A stretch of 64,000 nt of DNA from Cognataquiflexum nitidum (GCF_022538055.1 NZ_JAKZAM010000014.1:1-64000); one strand, 5' to 3'; counted from the first letter of the stretch, positions 1 through 8,655 are shown. Numbers and translations are program-made. The notes: generated by a model from the sequence alone, not told the origin.

Positions 1-69
1 TCTGATTCACGCATTTTGTCCGTGTATAGGTTTACAATTTTGAATTAAATTGTGTCAACCTATTTCAGT

Positions 70-255
70 ACATGACCTCCTGAAGGAGGCACAGCCTGTC
101 CCGTTTTCTACGGGAACTGAAGGATCTCATTTTCTTCCGGTGAGACTCTTCGCTCACTACCAATGACGTGAATATCCGGGTCGTCGCACTGAACGTAGTG
201 AAGTGTCTCTTTTAAGAGATGCTTCACCTCCGCAAGCTCCGGTTCAGCATGACGT
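70..255. repeat. Back-to-back imperfect palindromic intergenic repeats
   Basis: The 405 bases before tpiA hold no convincing gene. Nested inverted repeats are visible: CCTCC/GGAGG near 77-91, TCCCG/CGGGA near 100-114, GTGAG/CTCAC at 140-157, and a longer imperfect hairpin at 183-253 whose ends read CTGAAC and GTTCAG, with GAAG..TCTCTT/AAGAGA..CTTC at its centre. The wording (CTGAACGTAGTGAAGTGTCTC) resembles the dispersed REP-like repeats common between genes in Bacteroidota. That family assignment is from memory. It may act as a transcript end or simply be a repetitive element. Confidence 0.5.
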
Positions 256-346
256 AACACCAACCGTTATTCCATTTCTGAACATTTCCCAAATGTTAAA
301 GGCTCCGAGTGCTGGCCACGACAAAGCTTAAATTGGTAGGGACGCT

Positions 347-407
347 ATCCTTCATCCTTCCTTACTTCCCATCATCCTTACTTCCATACTTCCTACCTTC
401 CTACCTC
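347..407. repeat. Pyrimidine-rich low-complexity stretch (CTTCC words)
   Basis: About 60 bases made almost wholly of degenerate TTCC, ACTTCC and CATCC words, running up to the 3' end of tpiA. It resembles the CTC-rich word repeat at 51.1 kb in base bias but differs in its words. No function can be read from it. Confidence 0.45.
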
Positions 408-1167
408 AAAACGACTTCACAATCTCCACAAAATCCCTAGACTTCAGCGAAGCACCACCGATCAATCCTCCATCCACATCAGGCTTGGAGAAAAGGTCTT
501 TCGCATTGCCGGGATTTGCCGAACCGCCATAGAGGATAGAAATATTGTCTGCCAATTCTTTGCCGAATTTGCTCGCCAAGTGACTTCTCAAAGCCGCATG
601 CATTTCCTGTGCCTGATCAGAAGAAGCAGTCCTTCCTGTTCCGATGGCCCAGATTGGTTCGTAAGCAATGACGATTTTGGACATTTCTTCAGGAGAAAAG
701 TCAAACAAACTTTCAGTCAATTGCTGTTTCACATACGCTTCATGCGTACCTGCTTCACGGATTTCCAATGGTTCGCCGCAGCAGAAGATCGGCGTCAGTC
801 CATTGGTAAGTGCCTGCTTGGTTTTTTCGGTCAGTAATTGGTTTGATTCTTTGAAGTATTCCCTTCTCTCGCTGTGTCCGATGATCACATAGGTCGCACC
901 GAAGGAAGCCAACATGCCGGCGGAAGTTTCGCCTGTAAAAGCACCGGAGGCTTTGTCGGAGCAATTCTGCGAACCAAGAAAAAGATTTGGCGTGTCCCCG
1001 ATCAGTTTTTTGACGGGATAAAGGTGTACAAAAGGAGGGTTGAGGACGGCGGTGACATCTTTGATGTTTTCATCCTTCAGCATATTGACGATTTCAGAAG
1101 TCAGTTTTTGGCCTTCTTCCAGGTTGAGGTTCATTTTCCAGTTTCCGGCTACAATTTTTTTGCGCAT
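406..1167 (-). CDS. tpiA: Triosephosphate isomerase
   Basis: Interconverts dihydroxyacetone phosphate and glyceraldehyde 3-phosphate in cytoplasmic glycolysis and gluconeogenesis. The 253-residue product has the full TIM-barrel signature set: GNWKMN at 8-13 with substrate-binding Asn9 and Lys11, the electrophilic His98 in IIGHSERR, the catalytic base Glu170 in AYEPIWAIGTG, and the phosphate-binding YGGS (about 213) and GG (about 233) segments. Length is normal for the family. The ATG start lies 72 bp from the start of recX, which is divergent, so the two share a short promoter region. Nothing looks unusual in the sequence. Confidence 0.97.
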   Translation of the reverse strand: MRKKIVAGNWKMNLNLEEGQKLTSEIVNMLKDENIKDVTAVLNPPFVHLYPVKKLIGDTPNLFLGSQNCSDKASGAFTGETSAGMLASFGATYVIIGHSERREYFKESNQLLTEKTKQALTNGLTPIFCCGEPLEIREAGTHEAYVKQQLTESLFDFSPEEMSKIVIAYEPIWAIGTGRTASSDQAQEMHAALRSHLASKFGKELADNISILYGGSANPGNAKDLFSKPDVDGGLIGGASLKSRDFVEIVKSF

Positions 1168-1239
1168 GGTTTCTTCGGTTTGATGGTTAGATTTGAAAAA
1201 AATAACTTCAAAAGTTACTTTGGGCTAAAATTACATAAA

Positions 1240-1755
1240 ATGTCCTACCCAAGAAAAGAATATAATCCCGATCAGCCCAGAAAGTATTGGTCAGTGGCAG
1301 AAGCCAAGGTGAAAATCGCGGCTTACTGCGCATACCAAGAGCGCTGTCAGGAGGAGGTCAGGACCAAATTGGCCGAAAAGGGACTCTTTGGAGATCAGGC
1401 CGAGGAATTGATCTCCCATTTGATCGAAGAGGGTTTTTTGAATGAAGAGCGCTTTGCGCAGGCTTTTGTCAGGGGTAAATTCAATCTCAAGAAATGGGGG
1501 AAAAACAAGATCACCCAAGAACTCAAACTCCGTAAAGTCAGCCCCAACTGCATCAAGTCAGGTATGAAGGAAATCGATCCGGAAGAGTATTGGCAAAAGC
1601 TCCTGGAATTAGTGGAGAAAAAATCCGGTTTCATCAAAGAACCTGACCTTTTTAGGAAGAAATACAAAATCCAACAGTACCTGATCAGTAGGGGATTTGA
1701 AAGTGATGTGGTGCAAAGTGCCGTAGAAACTGTTTTTTCAGGACAAAATCTTTAA
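1240..1755 (+). CDS. recX: RecX family regulatory protein
   Basis: A 171-residue all-alpha protein of the RecX family, known as a modulator that binds RecA filaments and limits recombinase activity. The recognisable core is an EEGFLNEERFAQAFV-like stretch at about 63-77, followed by repeated short helical units rich in Lys and Glu. The frame is open upstream to 874, but that part is antisense to tpiA. The ATG at 1240, just before the conserved MSYPRKEY-type N-terminus, is therefore the probable start. recA is not in this window. It is divergent from tpiA and precedes an unknown gene on the same strand by 44 bp. Confidence 0.85.
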   Translation: MSYPRKEYNPDQPRKYWSVAEAKVKIAAYCAYQERCQEEVRTKLAEKGLFGDQAEELISHLIEEGFLNEERFAQAFVRGKFNLKKWGKNKITQELKLRKVSPNCIKSGMKEIDPEEYWQKLLELVEKKSGFIKEPDLFRKKYKIQQYLISRGFESDVVQSAVETVFSGQNL

Positions 1756-1799
1756 TTTCTGAAAGCAAAAGGCTAATTTGCAAAAGATTTGATAGCCAA

Positions 1800-2303
1800 A
1801 TGATTCAAAAGTTATTTCCACTTGACAAAAATTACATTTTAAGGCAGGCCCAGTCCATTTTGGAAGAGCAAATGCTTGAAGTGATGGTTTTTGAACTCAA
1901 AAAATCCTACACCCAACTTTACAATCCTTTGATGCTGATGGATGAAACCTTTGGCAAAATCATTGACTCATATGAGTATCCCACGGATAGGCTGAGGATG
2001 ATTTACAGACAGCTGTGCGGGATATATAGGTTCAAGAACAAAGACAACCAATTGGAACTGCTTTTTGATGGAAGGACACATTTGGAAAAGTTTCAGGAAG
2101 ATTGGTCTTTGCAGTTGATTCAGTGGGTTCACGAACTCGGATATCACGAGCAATATGTGAAAACAATGCTTCGCATGACCCTACTTTTTGATACTGAATC
2201 CAGGGCAGAATGGTCTGAAAACCACTGCAAGTTTTTTATAAATCAGTACTTCGAGCTCAAAATCATCAAACGCAAAGGCGAACTCAAGCTTAAAATAGCA
2301 TAG
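1800..2303 (+). CDS. Conserved hypothetical cytoplasmic protein
   Basis: Not recognised. The 167-residue product has no signal peptide, membrane segment or cysteine motif. It is predicted mostly helical, with many aromatic and charged residues (for example WSLQLIQWVHELGYHEQYV) and a basic C-terminus. It starts 44 bp after recX on the same strand. A TAATTTG element at 1774-1780, close to the Bacteroidota -7 consensus, lies 19 bases before the ATG, so it may have its own promoter. Codon use resembles its neighbours and the frame is clean, so I take it as a real gene of unknown role. Confidence 0.7.
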   Translation: MIQKLFPLDKNYILRQAQSILEEQMLEVMVFELKKSYTQLYNPLMLMDETFGKIIDSYEYPTDRLRMIYRQLCGIYRFKNKDNQLELLFDGRTHLEKFQEDWSLQLIQWVHELGYHEQYVKTMLRMTLLFDTESRAEWSENHCKFFINQYFELKIIKRKGELKLKIA

Positions 2304-2433
2304 ATAAATCCACCGATCAGGTGGTATTATTTTTTTCAGAAGATAGTAATTCTTATTCTTACTCATCCTACTCCACCGTAACTATGGCCTCCGGACAGGT
2401 GTAGAATTGCGTTTCTGTTTGGCATGCTTTATA

Positions 2434-2494
2434 ACTACGCCTTTATATTTTTCTGAATTTGTAATTAAACCTACTGAGACCTATCTTTCGTTTG
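2434..2494. repeat. Degenerate direct repeat, left copy
   Basis: Positions 2434-2461 match 3552-3579 at 24 of 28 bases (core ACGCCTT.ATATTTT.CTGAAT). Positions 2450-2494 match 3720-3764 at identical internal spacing, with both ends exact: TTTCTGAATTTG and ACCTATCTTTCGTTTG. The copies bracket the zinc-ribbon gene at 2753-3361. This points to a duplicated or formerly mobile segment. Confidence 0.6.
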
Positions 2495-2544
2495 AGCGTG
2501 TGGTTGACTAGTCCAATTGCATCACTTCCATCAAGGCTGGTTAG

Positions 2545-2772
2545 GAAAAAGGGGAAGAAACAGATAATCAAAGTGCTGTTGACATTTTGGCCGACATGGA
2601 TTTTCTACATTATCATGGTAAAATCATGCCAAATGGTCAAAGATTCCTATTGCATGCTACTGATACATGGATGAAAAAAGGGGTAGACAAACCTTACCCA
2701 TACTCGCAATTAAACTTCAAACTACAGTCAAATTGGTTTTCACTTACCATACTTATCTTTCAATATCCATGA
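2545..2772 (+). pseudogene. Possible 3' fragment of a decayed gene
   Basis: An open stretch of 75 codons with a protein-like composition (HYHGKIMPNGQRFLLHATDT) but no upstream continuation: a TAG at 2542-2544 closes the frame. Its 3' end overlaps the 3' end of the convergent zinc-ribbon gene by 20 bp. It is not recognised. It could be the tail of a lost gene left beside the flanking repeats, or chance. Most of the 449-bp gap between 2304 and 2752 is otherwise only the repeat described at 2434-2494. Confidence 0.25.
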
Positions 2773-3361
2773 TTTCCCTTGTTTCCAACATGCTTTTTAG
2801 ATCCGTTTTCAAGATTGGTAGGGGCTCCTCCTCAATAAATCCTCCGTCACCCTTGTTTTTCAAACCACGAAGACCTGATTTTTTATTTGTCTCATACTGA
2901 TGGAATAAAATGAAAACTGTATCTCCCGAAACTTTTTCTACCTTATATAAAGTGTATTGTCTGCGGTCTAATTTTACTTCATAGATATCCCCTTTTTGAG
3001 GTGTCAAAATCAGATTTGCATTTAACTCTTCTTTTTGTTTTGAAATAATGCCTCCCCAAATTATAAACGCAGTAAAAATGGCTATCCCGGAAAATGTCCA
3101 GATTGGAGTTTTGCTTTTTGATTTTAGAATTTCATAATTGGTATTCAAGTTTCTTGAAAATTCCTTTTTTTCAAGGACTTGTTTACAATGTGAACATTGG
3201 GTTAAACTTGTTTTACCCATAGGAAAAGAGGGTATCCAAAAAATGTGGGCATACTTTTGAAAAACTGTCATTTGGATACTGTTTGGGGTACCACAGCTTG
3301 AACAATTTTCATTGATGGTTTCACTTGCAACTTGAGTTGCTTTAATGCCAAAGATTATCAT
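2753..3361 (-). CDS. Zinc-ribbon membrane protein of unknown function
   Basis: A 202-residue protein. The N-terminal part carries two CxxC knuckles, CSSCG at about 20 and CSHC at about 56, which together suit a zinc ribbon. A single hydrophobic segment follows at about 89-107 (IWTFSGIAIFTAFIIWGGII). The C-terminal domain of about 90 residues (GDIYEVKLDRRQYTLYKVEKV) is predicted beta-rich. The role is unknown. It stands alone between degenerate direct repeats on both sides and next to a possible gene fragment, which suggests an accessory insertion. I do not assign it as a toxin or immunity protein because no partner is visible. Confidence 0.65.
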   Translation of the reverse strand: MIIFGIKATQVASETINENCSSCGTPNSIQMTVFQKYAHIFWIPSFPMGKTSLTQCSHCKQVLEKKEFSRNLNTNYEILKSKSKTPIWTFSGIAIFTAFIIWGGIISKQKEELNANLILTPQKGDIYEVKLDRRQYTLYKVEKVSGDTVFILFHQYETNKKSGLRGLKNKGDGGFIEEEPLPILKTDLKSMLETREIMDIER

Positions 3362-3551
3362 ATTTGTTATCCTATTTCTAATTAAGCAAAGGGTATTTTT
3401 ACATTAAATGACGACGACTCAGCCGCTGCTTTTCCTTGAAATATCTGATTATTTTATCAAATATCCGATCCCTCCATAGACAAAAATAATTTGAAACTAG
3501 GCTGCATCATTAATCTGTATTTTTGGTTCAGTTTGAGGACATGGATTTGCA

Positions 3552-3579
3552 ATTACGCCTTCATATTTTCCTGAATATG
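3552..3579. repeat. Degenerate direct repeat, partial copy
   Basis: Matches 2434-2461 at 24 of 28 bases (ATTACGCCTTCATATTTTCC onward). It lies in the 493-bp gap 3362-3854, which holds no gene that I can support: only this copy, a word repeat at 3621-3656 and the copy at 3720-3764. Confidence 0.5.
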
Positions 3580-3620
3580 AGCCCGTTACTTTGCCACTAT
3601 CATAAAGATTTAAACTTCAG

Positions 3621-3656
3621 ATAGTCATTCCGTAGCCCACTGTCGACAGTCAATAG
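3621..3656. repeat. GACTATGG/CTGTCGAC-type word repeat with 12-bp palindrome
   Basis: A short stretch built from ATAGTC, CACTGTCGACAGT and CAATAG words, with the perfect palindrome ACTGTCGACAGT at 3639-3650. The same vocabulary returns at 52.6, 52.8, 54.3 and 62.1 kb between unrelated genes. Confidence 0.4.
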
Positions 3657-3719
3657 CAACTGCAATGGATTTTCAATCCGAGTTTTACATGGTTTGTGGA
3701 AAGAAAGCGTACATACATA

Positions 3720-3764
3720 TTTCTGAATTTGCTATTCAATTGGTCTGAACCTATCTTTCGTTTG
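3720..3764. repeat. Degenerate direct repeat, right copy
   Basis: Second copy of the 45-bp segment at 2450-2494. TTTCTGAATTTG and ACCTATCTTTCGTTTG are identical in both copies and are separated by the same 17 bases of diverged sequence. It ends about 90 bp before the cytochrome c gene. Confidence 0.55.
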
Positions 3765-3854
3765 TTCGATTGTTTTGATCTCACCGCCTGAATATTTTTA
3801 TTTCAATCCTGACTAAAAATTTTTAGGTTTAAGGTAATCCCAAGAAATGCTTTA

Positions 3855-5534
3855 ATGAAAAAACAAGCCCTGTCCATTGCTTTAGGTTACCTACTGATCA
3901 TTGGATGCAACACAAAAAGTAACCATCCCTTTGGTCAGGATATCCCTACTGACTCAGAACAAATAGCCTTTGGCAAGTCCTTGTTTGAACAAAATTGCTC
4001 TTCCTGCCACAACTTCACCCAAAAGACTATCGGTCCCAATCTCACCGGCCTGACTTCCCAAATCGAGGCTGAATGGATCAAATCCTTTATCAAAAATCCA
4101 CAACAGCTCTTGGAAAACGGAGATCAGCGGACCAAAATGTTAACGGAGGAATATAAAGTCCTGATGCCGGCATTCAATCTACTCTCAGAGGACGAAATAG
4201 ATGCATTATTAAGTTACATGCATTCTTTTGGGCCGGTGGCTGAATTAGAAAGTGCAGCTGGAGAAGCCTTGGAAGACCCGATTCCGGAAAAAACAATGGA
4301 TTCGGGGTTGTCTTTAGAACTTGAATTTTTTACCCAAATCCCCGCCTCCGATTCCATTTCACCTTTGGCCAAAATCACCAAAATGGAAAGTGAACCTGTT
4401 TCAGGGAGGCTGTTTGTGCAGGATCAGCATGGGAAAATGTATGAGCTGGTCAATGGAAAGCCAAAGGTATTCTTTGACCTGAGAGCCCTTCGGCCGGATT
4501 TTGTATCCAAACCGGGTTTGGCTACAGGATTTGGCAGCTATGCATTTCATCCCGAATATGTCTACAATGGATTACTCTATACTTCCCATACCGAGAAGCC
4601 TGGTTCCAAGACTGTGGATTTTGCCTATGCCGACAGCATCAAAGTGACGATGCAGTGGGTACTTACCGAATGGAAAACATCCAACCCCTCCTCAAAACCC
4701 TTTGTTGGAGAAAGCCGCGAGCTCCTCCGCGTAAATGTCATTACCCAGATTCACGGCATGCAGGAAATTGCCTTTAATCCCCATGCCAAAAAGGGAGATC
4801 AGGATTATGGTTTGCTCTATATAGGGATCGGTGACGGCGGCAGTGCCGAAAATGGTTTCGACTTTATTTCAGACCACAAAGGGAGTGCTGTTTGGAGCAG
4901 CATATTGAGGATAGATCCACAAGGAAATAATAGCAAAAACGGAAAATACGGCATCCCAAAAGACAATCCATTTGCCGGTCAATTGAATAAAGCACCTGAA
5001 GTTTTTGCTTATGGATTCAGGAATCCAAACCGGATTTTTTGGGATCCAAGGGGAAGGATGATGGCTTCAGAGATAGGGCACAAACATATCGAAGAAATCA
5101 ATTTAATTGAGCCGGGGAAGTTTTATGGTTGGCCGCGTAGGGAAGGATCTTTTGTCATCAATCCAAAAGGTGATATGGACAAGGTCTATGCATTGCCCTC
5201 AGACGATGAAAAATTAGGAGCAACTTACCCTTTTTTGCAGTTTGACCATGATGAGGGCTTGGCGATCATTGCGGGGTATTTCCCAAATTCAGGGATCTTC
5301 AAGGGGAAATTCCTTTTCGGAGATGTGCCATCGGGAAAGGTTTTTGTTTCCGATCTGAATGAATCGGCTGCTCCCAAGATGCAAAAAGTCGGAATCAAGT
5401 ATGAAGGAAGGGAGACTACTTTACAGGAATTATGTGGCAAACCAAGGGTAGATTTGAAATTTGGTCAGGATAAATCAGGTCAGGTTTACGTTTTGACCAA
5501 GGCGGACGGGAAGATTTATAGGATATTGAATTGA
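3855..5534 (+). CDS. Cytochrome c / PQQ-dependent sugar dehydrogenase fusion lipoprotein
   Basis: A predicted periplasm-facing lipoprotein of 559 residues. A signal peptide ends in a lipobox with Cys18. A monoheme cytochrome c domain follows, with CSSCH at 48-52 and a likely axial Met104 in VLMPAFN. The rest is a glucose/sorbosone dehydrogenase-type beta-propeller with IGIGDGGSAENG at about 319, GFRNPNRIFWDPRG at about 390 and GHKHIEEIN shortly after. In this family PQQ-linked oxidation of a sugar or aldose passes electrons to the attached heme. The real substrate cannot be read. It stands alone, followed by a word repeat, with no PQQ synthesis genes in the window. Confidence 0.85.
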   Translation: MKKQALSIALGYLLIIGCNTKSNHPFGQDIPTDSEQIAFGKSLFEQNCSSCHNFTQKTIGPNLTGLTSQIEAEWIKSFIKNPQQLLENGDQRTKMLTEEYKVLMPAFNLLSEDEIDALLSYMHSFGPVAELESAAGEALEDPIPEKTMDSGLSLELEFFTQIPASDSISPLAKITKMESEPVSGRLFVQDQHGKMYELVNGKPKVFFDLRALRPDFVSKPGLATGFGSYAFHPEYVYNGLLYTSHTEKPGSKTVDFAYADSIKVTMQWVLTEWKTSNPSSKPFVGESRELLRVNVITQIHGMQEIAFNPHAKKGDQDYGLLYIGIGDGGSAENGFDFISDHKGSAVWSSILRIDPQGNNSKNGKYGIPKDNPFAGQLNKAPEVFAYGFRNPNRIFWDPRGRMMASEIGHKHIEEINLIEPGKFYGWPRREGSFVINPKGDMDKVYALPSDDEKLGATYPFLQFDHDEGLAIIAGYFPNSGIFKGKFLFGDVPSGKVFVSDLNESAAPKMQKVGIKYEGRETTLQELCGKPRVDLKFGQDKSGQVYVLTKADGKIYRILN

Positions 5535-5566
5535 TATTGGATATTAATGGATATTGATTGATACTG
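5531..5566. repeat. GATATTGGATATT word repeat
   Basis: Tandem-like degenerate GATATTGGATATTAATGGAT words directly after the stop codon of the cytochrome gene. The same vocabulary occurs at 54445-54480 and 58367-58406. The rest of the 294-bp gap to 5828 is AT-rich and shows no convincing gene. Confidence 0.5.
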
Positions 5567-5828
5567 GTGCGGAAATAAAGGGTTTGTCCATTTTCCTTAT
5601 TGAGGAATTTGCCTTGCTATTTGAAAAAAACAATTCGTTTTTTTGGGTGGGAGGACAGCATGGATGTTCATGTTATCTTTTGCCCTGTTCTACAAACTTT
5701 TCCCCCTGAAAATCAACAGTCTAAGATTTTCCATTTCGTTAACAATCTTATTTTCTATTGATACAATGGTAATCTATTTTTTATTTCTCTATCTTTTTAC
5801 TAACAAAAACCTAGTAAATTATTAATCT

Positions 5829-7175
5829 ATGCCTAGAGCTAAATCTGATAAAGACCGGAAAATCTTTGTGTTGGATACTTCGGTAATCCTATACGCGCAC
5901 AACTCCATCATGAACTTTGCGGAGCATGATGTGGTCATCCCGATTACTGTATTGGAGGAGCTCGATCAGTTCAAAAAGGGAAACGACACCAAAAACTTTG
6001 AGGCCCGTGAATTTATCAGGCTGCTCGACGGGTTAGCCAAAGATAACATGATCCACAATTGGACCCCACTGAATGGGAAGACCAAAGGATATTTTCGGGT
6101 ATTGATGAACCCTGACAATAATATCAATGCCAACCTGATCTTTGGTGAAGAAAAAAACGACCACAAAATCCTCAATGCCGCACTTCATTGCCAACAAATG
6201 GAAAAGGGCAGGAAAGTAATCCTGGTCAGCAAAGACATCAACCTCCGACTCAAAGCAAAGTCCCTTGATATCCATGCAGAGGATTACGAGACGGGAAAAA
6301 TCAAAAACCTCTCAGAACTTGAAAATACAGGAAAATATATCCTTGACGGCATAGAACCGGATATTATCAACAGGCTATATGAAAACCATTCTGTAGAGGC
6401 CAAGCTGGTTTTGGGAAATAAAAAACGGAAGGCCAATGCTTTCTATATCCTCAAAAGTGACAAAAATTCTGTGTTGGCATACTACAACTCGGAAGATAAT
6501 ATGCTCGAAAGGGTCGATAAGAAGCTCGCTTATAACATCAAACCAAAAAATGCCGAGCAGGCTTTTGCTTTGCATGCCATCCTAAATCCAAGGATCAAAC
6601 TCGTCTCCATCCAAGGTGTGGCGGGAACAGGAAAAACGCTTTTGGCACTAGCCGGGGCATTGGAGCAAAGAAGGGATTACAAGCAGATTTTCCTCGCAAG
6701 GCCTATCGTTCCCCTGAGCAATAAGGACATCGGCTACCTTCCGGGTGACATCAAATCCAAGCTCAATCCCTATATGGAGCCCCTTTGGGACAACCTGAAG
6801 TTTATCCAAAACCAGTTCAAGGAGTCGGACAAGGAGTTTCAAAAAATCACAGAATTGGTAAATCAGGAGAAATTGGTCATACAACCTTTGGCTTATATCC
6901 GGGGAAGGTCACTTTCCAATATTTTCTTTATTGTGGATGAAGCACAAAACCTCACGCCACACGAAATAAAGACAATCATCAGCCGTGCCGGGGAAAATAC
7001 AAAAATCATTTTTACCGGAGATATCTTTCAGATCGATACACCATATCTTGACAGTCAGAGTAATGGTTTATCTTATTTGATAGATCGGGTAAAAGACCAT
7101 CCATTATATGCCCATATCAAGTTAGAAAAGGGGGAAAGATCGGAATTGGCCAATTTGGCAAATGATCTTCTGTAA
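5829..7175 (+). CDS. PIN domain-PhoH ATPase fusion (PhoH2-type)
   Basis: A 448-residue cytoplasmic protein. The N-terminal PIN nuclease domain opens with VLDTSVILYAHNS (acidic Asp16) and continues to about residue 180. The C-terminal PhoH ATPase has Walker A GVAGTGKTLLAL at about 262 and Walker B FIVDEAQNLTP at about 367, followed by IIFTGD. PIN-PhoH proteins are described as RNA-directed helicase/RNase-like enzymes, in some species within toxin-antitoxin loci. Here no small antitoxin gene precedes it, so a housekeeping RNA role is more likely. It is a single-gene unit ending at a strong terminator. Confidence 0.9.
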   Translation: MPRAKSDKDRKIFVLDTSVILYAHNSIMNFAEHDVVIPITVLEELDQFKKGNDTKNFEAREFIRLLDGLAKDNMIHNWTPLNGKTKGYFRVLMNPDNNINANLIFGEEKNDHKILNAALHCQQMEKGRKVILVSKDINLRLKAKSLDIHAEDYETGKIKNLSELENTGKYILDGIEPDIINRLYENHSVEAKLVLGNKKRKANAFYILKSDKNSVLAYYNSEDNMLERVDKKLAYNIKPKNAEQAFALHAILNPRIKLVSIQGVAGTGKTLLALAGALEQRRDYKQIFLARPIVPLSNKDIGYLPGDIKSKLNPYMEPLWDNLKFIQNQFKESDKEFQKITELVNQEKLVIQPLAYIRGRSLSNIFFIVDEAQNLTPHEIKTIISRAGENTKIIFTGDIFQIDTPYLDSQSNGLSYLIDRVKDHPLYAHIKLEKGERSELANLANDLL

Positions 7176-7195
7176 GAATTAATAAATTTTTAATT

Positions 7196-7230
7196 AACCG
7201 ATAGAATATTTCGAATTCTATCGGTTTTTT
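7196..7230 (+). terminator. Rho-independent terminator after PIN-PhoH gene
   Basis: A perfect 12-bp stem, AACCGATAGAAT (7196-7207) with ATTCTATCGGTT (7215-7226), followed by a T run. It starts 20 bases after the stop codon. Confidence 0.85.
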
Positions 7231-7441
7231 TATTTTTTAACTTTTTTTTGGGCAACCAATATCCAATATTTTCGTGTTATCCACCTGTATCGTATCTGTA
7301 AATGCGGTGTTCAAATACGTACACTTATTATGGTACAAAATATATATTAAACGTTGATTTACAATATGTTATAAATTTAGGATCAGAATTTGGCATATGA
7401 ACAATAACTGTAACAACGAACACAGGAAAAAAAATCAAACC

Positions 7442-7454
7442 TTACACAGTGTAA
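7442..7454. promoter_or_regulatory. Perfect 13-bp palindrome upstream of small secreted protein
   Basis: TTACACAGTGTAA lies 15 bases before the ATG at 7470. It could be an operator or a 5'-UTR hairpin. Only the symmetry is seen. The rest of the 294-bp gap 7176-7469 holds the upstream terminator and AT-rich sequence. Confidence 0.3.
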
Positions 7455-7469
7455 TAAAAATTAAAGAAA

Positions 7470-7826
7470 ATGAAACCAACTATTTTAACTCAAAAAACAG
7501 TTTGTGCCTTTTTAGGATTAATGATGGCATTGACAATCTTGTGGGCCGCAAAGGCTGAGGCGAAAGTTGATCAAATCAACGAGGTAATCCCAATGGAATA
7601 CAATAAAGGATTCGGAGAAGTTAAGGATAATGTAATCCAAGAATTTGAATTGGATCTTTCTGATATGAAAGAGCTTCCTACTATCACCATTATCAATAAA
7701 TTCGGAGAGGTGGTCGCAGAATTCTATGGAGATAGAGAAGAGATAAAGAAAAAATTTAAAGACTCTTTTGATAAAGGATTGTTCGTCACGGCTTCAGGAG
7801 GCCACGAGTTTTACCTTTTACGATAG
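7470..7826 (+). CDS. Small secreted protein of unknown function
   Basis: A 118-residue product with a clear signal peptide at about 1-31 (hydrophobic core ending ILWAAKAEA, followed by KVDQ). The mature part of roughly 87 residues is acidic and has no cysteines: one alpha/beta stretch (LPTITIINKFGEVVAEFYGD), then a lysine-rich helix. It is not recognised. It has a long AT-rich leader region of its own and a shared terminator with the convergent regulator gene, so it is a single-gene unit exported to the periplasm or beyond. Confidence 0.75.
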   Translation: MKPTILTQKTVCAFLGLMMALTILWAAKAEAKVDQINEVIPMEYNKGFGEVKDNVIQEFELDLSDMKELPTITIINKFGEVVAEFYGDREEIKKKFKDSFDKGLFVTASGGHEFYLLR

Positions 7827-7850
7827 TTTAGTTGATTGTTTGGTTTTTTG

Positions 7851-7884
7851 AAAAAAAAAAGGTGAGTCATGCTCACCTTTTTTC
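7851..7884. terminator. Bidirectional terminator between convergent genes
   Basis: GGTGAG (7861-7866) pairs with CTCACC (7872-7877). It is flanked by ten A on the left and a T run on the right, so it can serve the secreted-protein gene on the plus strand and the LytTR regulator gene on the minus strand. Confidence 0.8.
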
Positions 7885-7899
7885 TTTTTTTCTGAAAAA

Positions 7900-8655
7900 T
7901 TAACTTTCAGTGATTGTATTCAACTTCGCAAGGAAGCTATTGTAGTATTGCCTTCCGACTTGGACTACAGCACCCATTTTAAGGTTGATATCTTTGGTGT
8001 TGAAGCTCTCAATCTGTGCAAGCTGTACGATAAATGACTTTTGCACCCTCAGGAAAAGATGTGGCGGAAGTTTTTCCTCCATGTCTTTCATTGATTTTCT
8101 GATGGTAAAATTCCGTGCCTTGGTGTAAATGGTAACCATATTTCCGTTGGCTTCCACATAATAGATCTCCTCATAAGGAACCCTTTCATAGGCATTGTCT
8201 GCTTTGATGAAAACAGCGTCTACGACAAGGTAGGGACTTTCGTCTTTTGTCCTTACCGCTACTGTCTCTGCTGCTGGCTTGGTTCTTTTGTTGTAAAGCA
8301 CGATCTCCACGATAGCGTGGATGTCATTCGTATTGAATGGTTTTACAATAAAGCCTGCAGGATTGATTCTCTTTGCTCTTTCAATGATTGTTGGGTCACT
8401 GTAGGAGGTCACATAGACCAAGGGAGCATCCACCATTTGTTTGATGATCTCTCCAAGTTCGATACCATCTTTATCACCTTTAAGCTTGATATCCATAAAT
8501 ACCAAGTCAGGTCTATATTTTTTGACGACTTTGATGGCTTGGTTGGCGGAGTTTGCGATGTCAATGTTGACGTAACCTAAAAGTTCTAAAATCTCTTCAA
8601 TGTTTTCGGCTATGTTTACATCATCTTCGACGATCAGAATTCTTTCCTCTTTCAT
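7900..8655 (-). CDS. LytTR-family response regulator (orphan)
   Basis: A 251-residue cytoplasmic regulator. The receiver domain has the acidic pair in VEDD (10-12), phospho-acceptor Asp55 in LVFMDIKL and the conserved Lys in VKPF (about 107). A LytTR DNA-binding domain follows from about 150 (YEEIYYVEANGNMVTIYTK, then a conserved FLRVQKSFIV). No kinase gene is adjacent: the LytS/LytTR pair starting at 8800 is a separate unit, 144 bp upstream. Some Bacteroidota use such regulators with kinases encoded elsewhere. The target genes cannot be read here. Confidence 0.88.
   Translation of the reverse strand: MKEERILIVEDDVNIAENIEEILELLGYVNIDIANSANQAIKVVKKYRPDLVFMDIKLKGDKDGIELGEIIKQMVDAPLVYVTSYSDPTIIERAKRINPAGFIVKPFNTNDIHAIVEIVLYNKRTKPAAETVAVRTKDESPYLVVDAVFIKADNAYERVPYEEIYYVEANGNMVTIYTKARNFTIRKSMKDMEEKLPPHLFLRVQKSFIVQLAQIESFNTKDINLKMGAVVQVGRQYYNSFLAKLNTITES

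Noticed and set aside
874..1239. N-terminal extension of the recX frame
   Set aside because: It is antisense to tpiA and lacks homology-like pattern; the RecX domain begins at the ATG at 1240.
5643..5825. Hydrophobic 60-codon plus-strand frame before the PIN-PhoH gene
   Set aside because: AT-rich low-complexity composition and no upstream element; probably chance. An antitoxin for the PIN domain was considered, but the sequence does not look like one.
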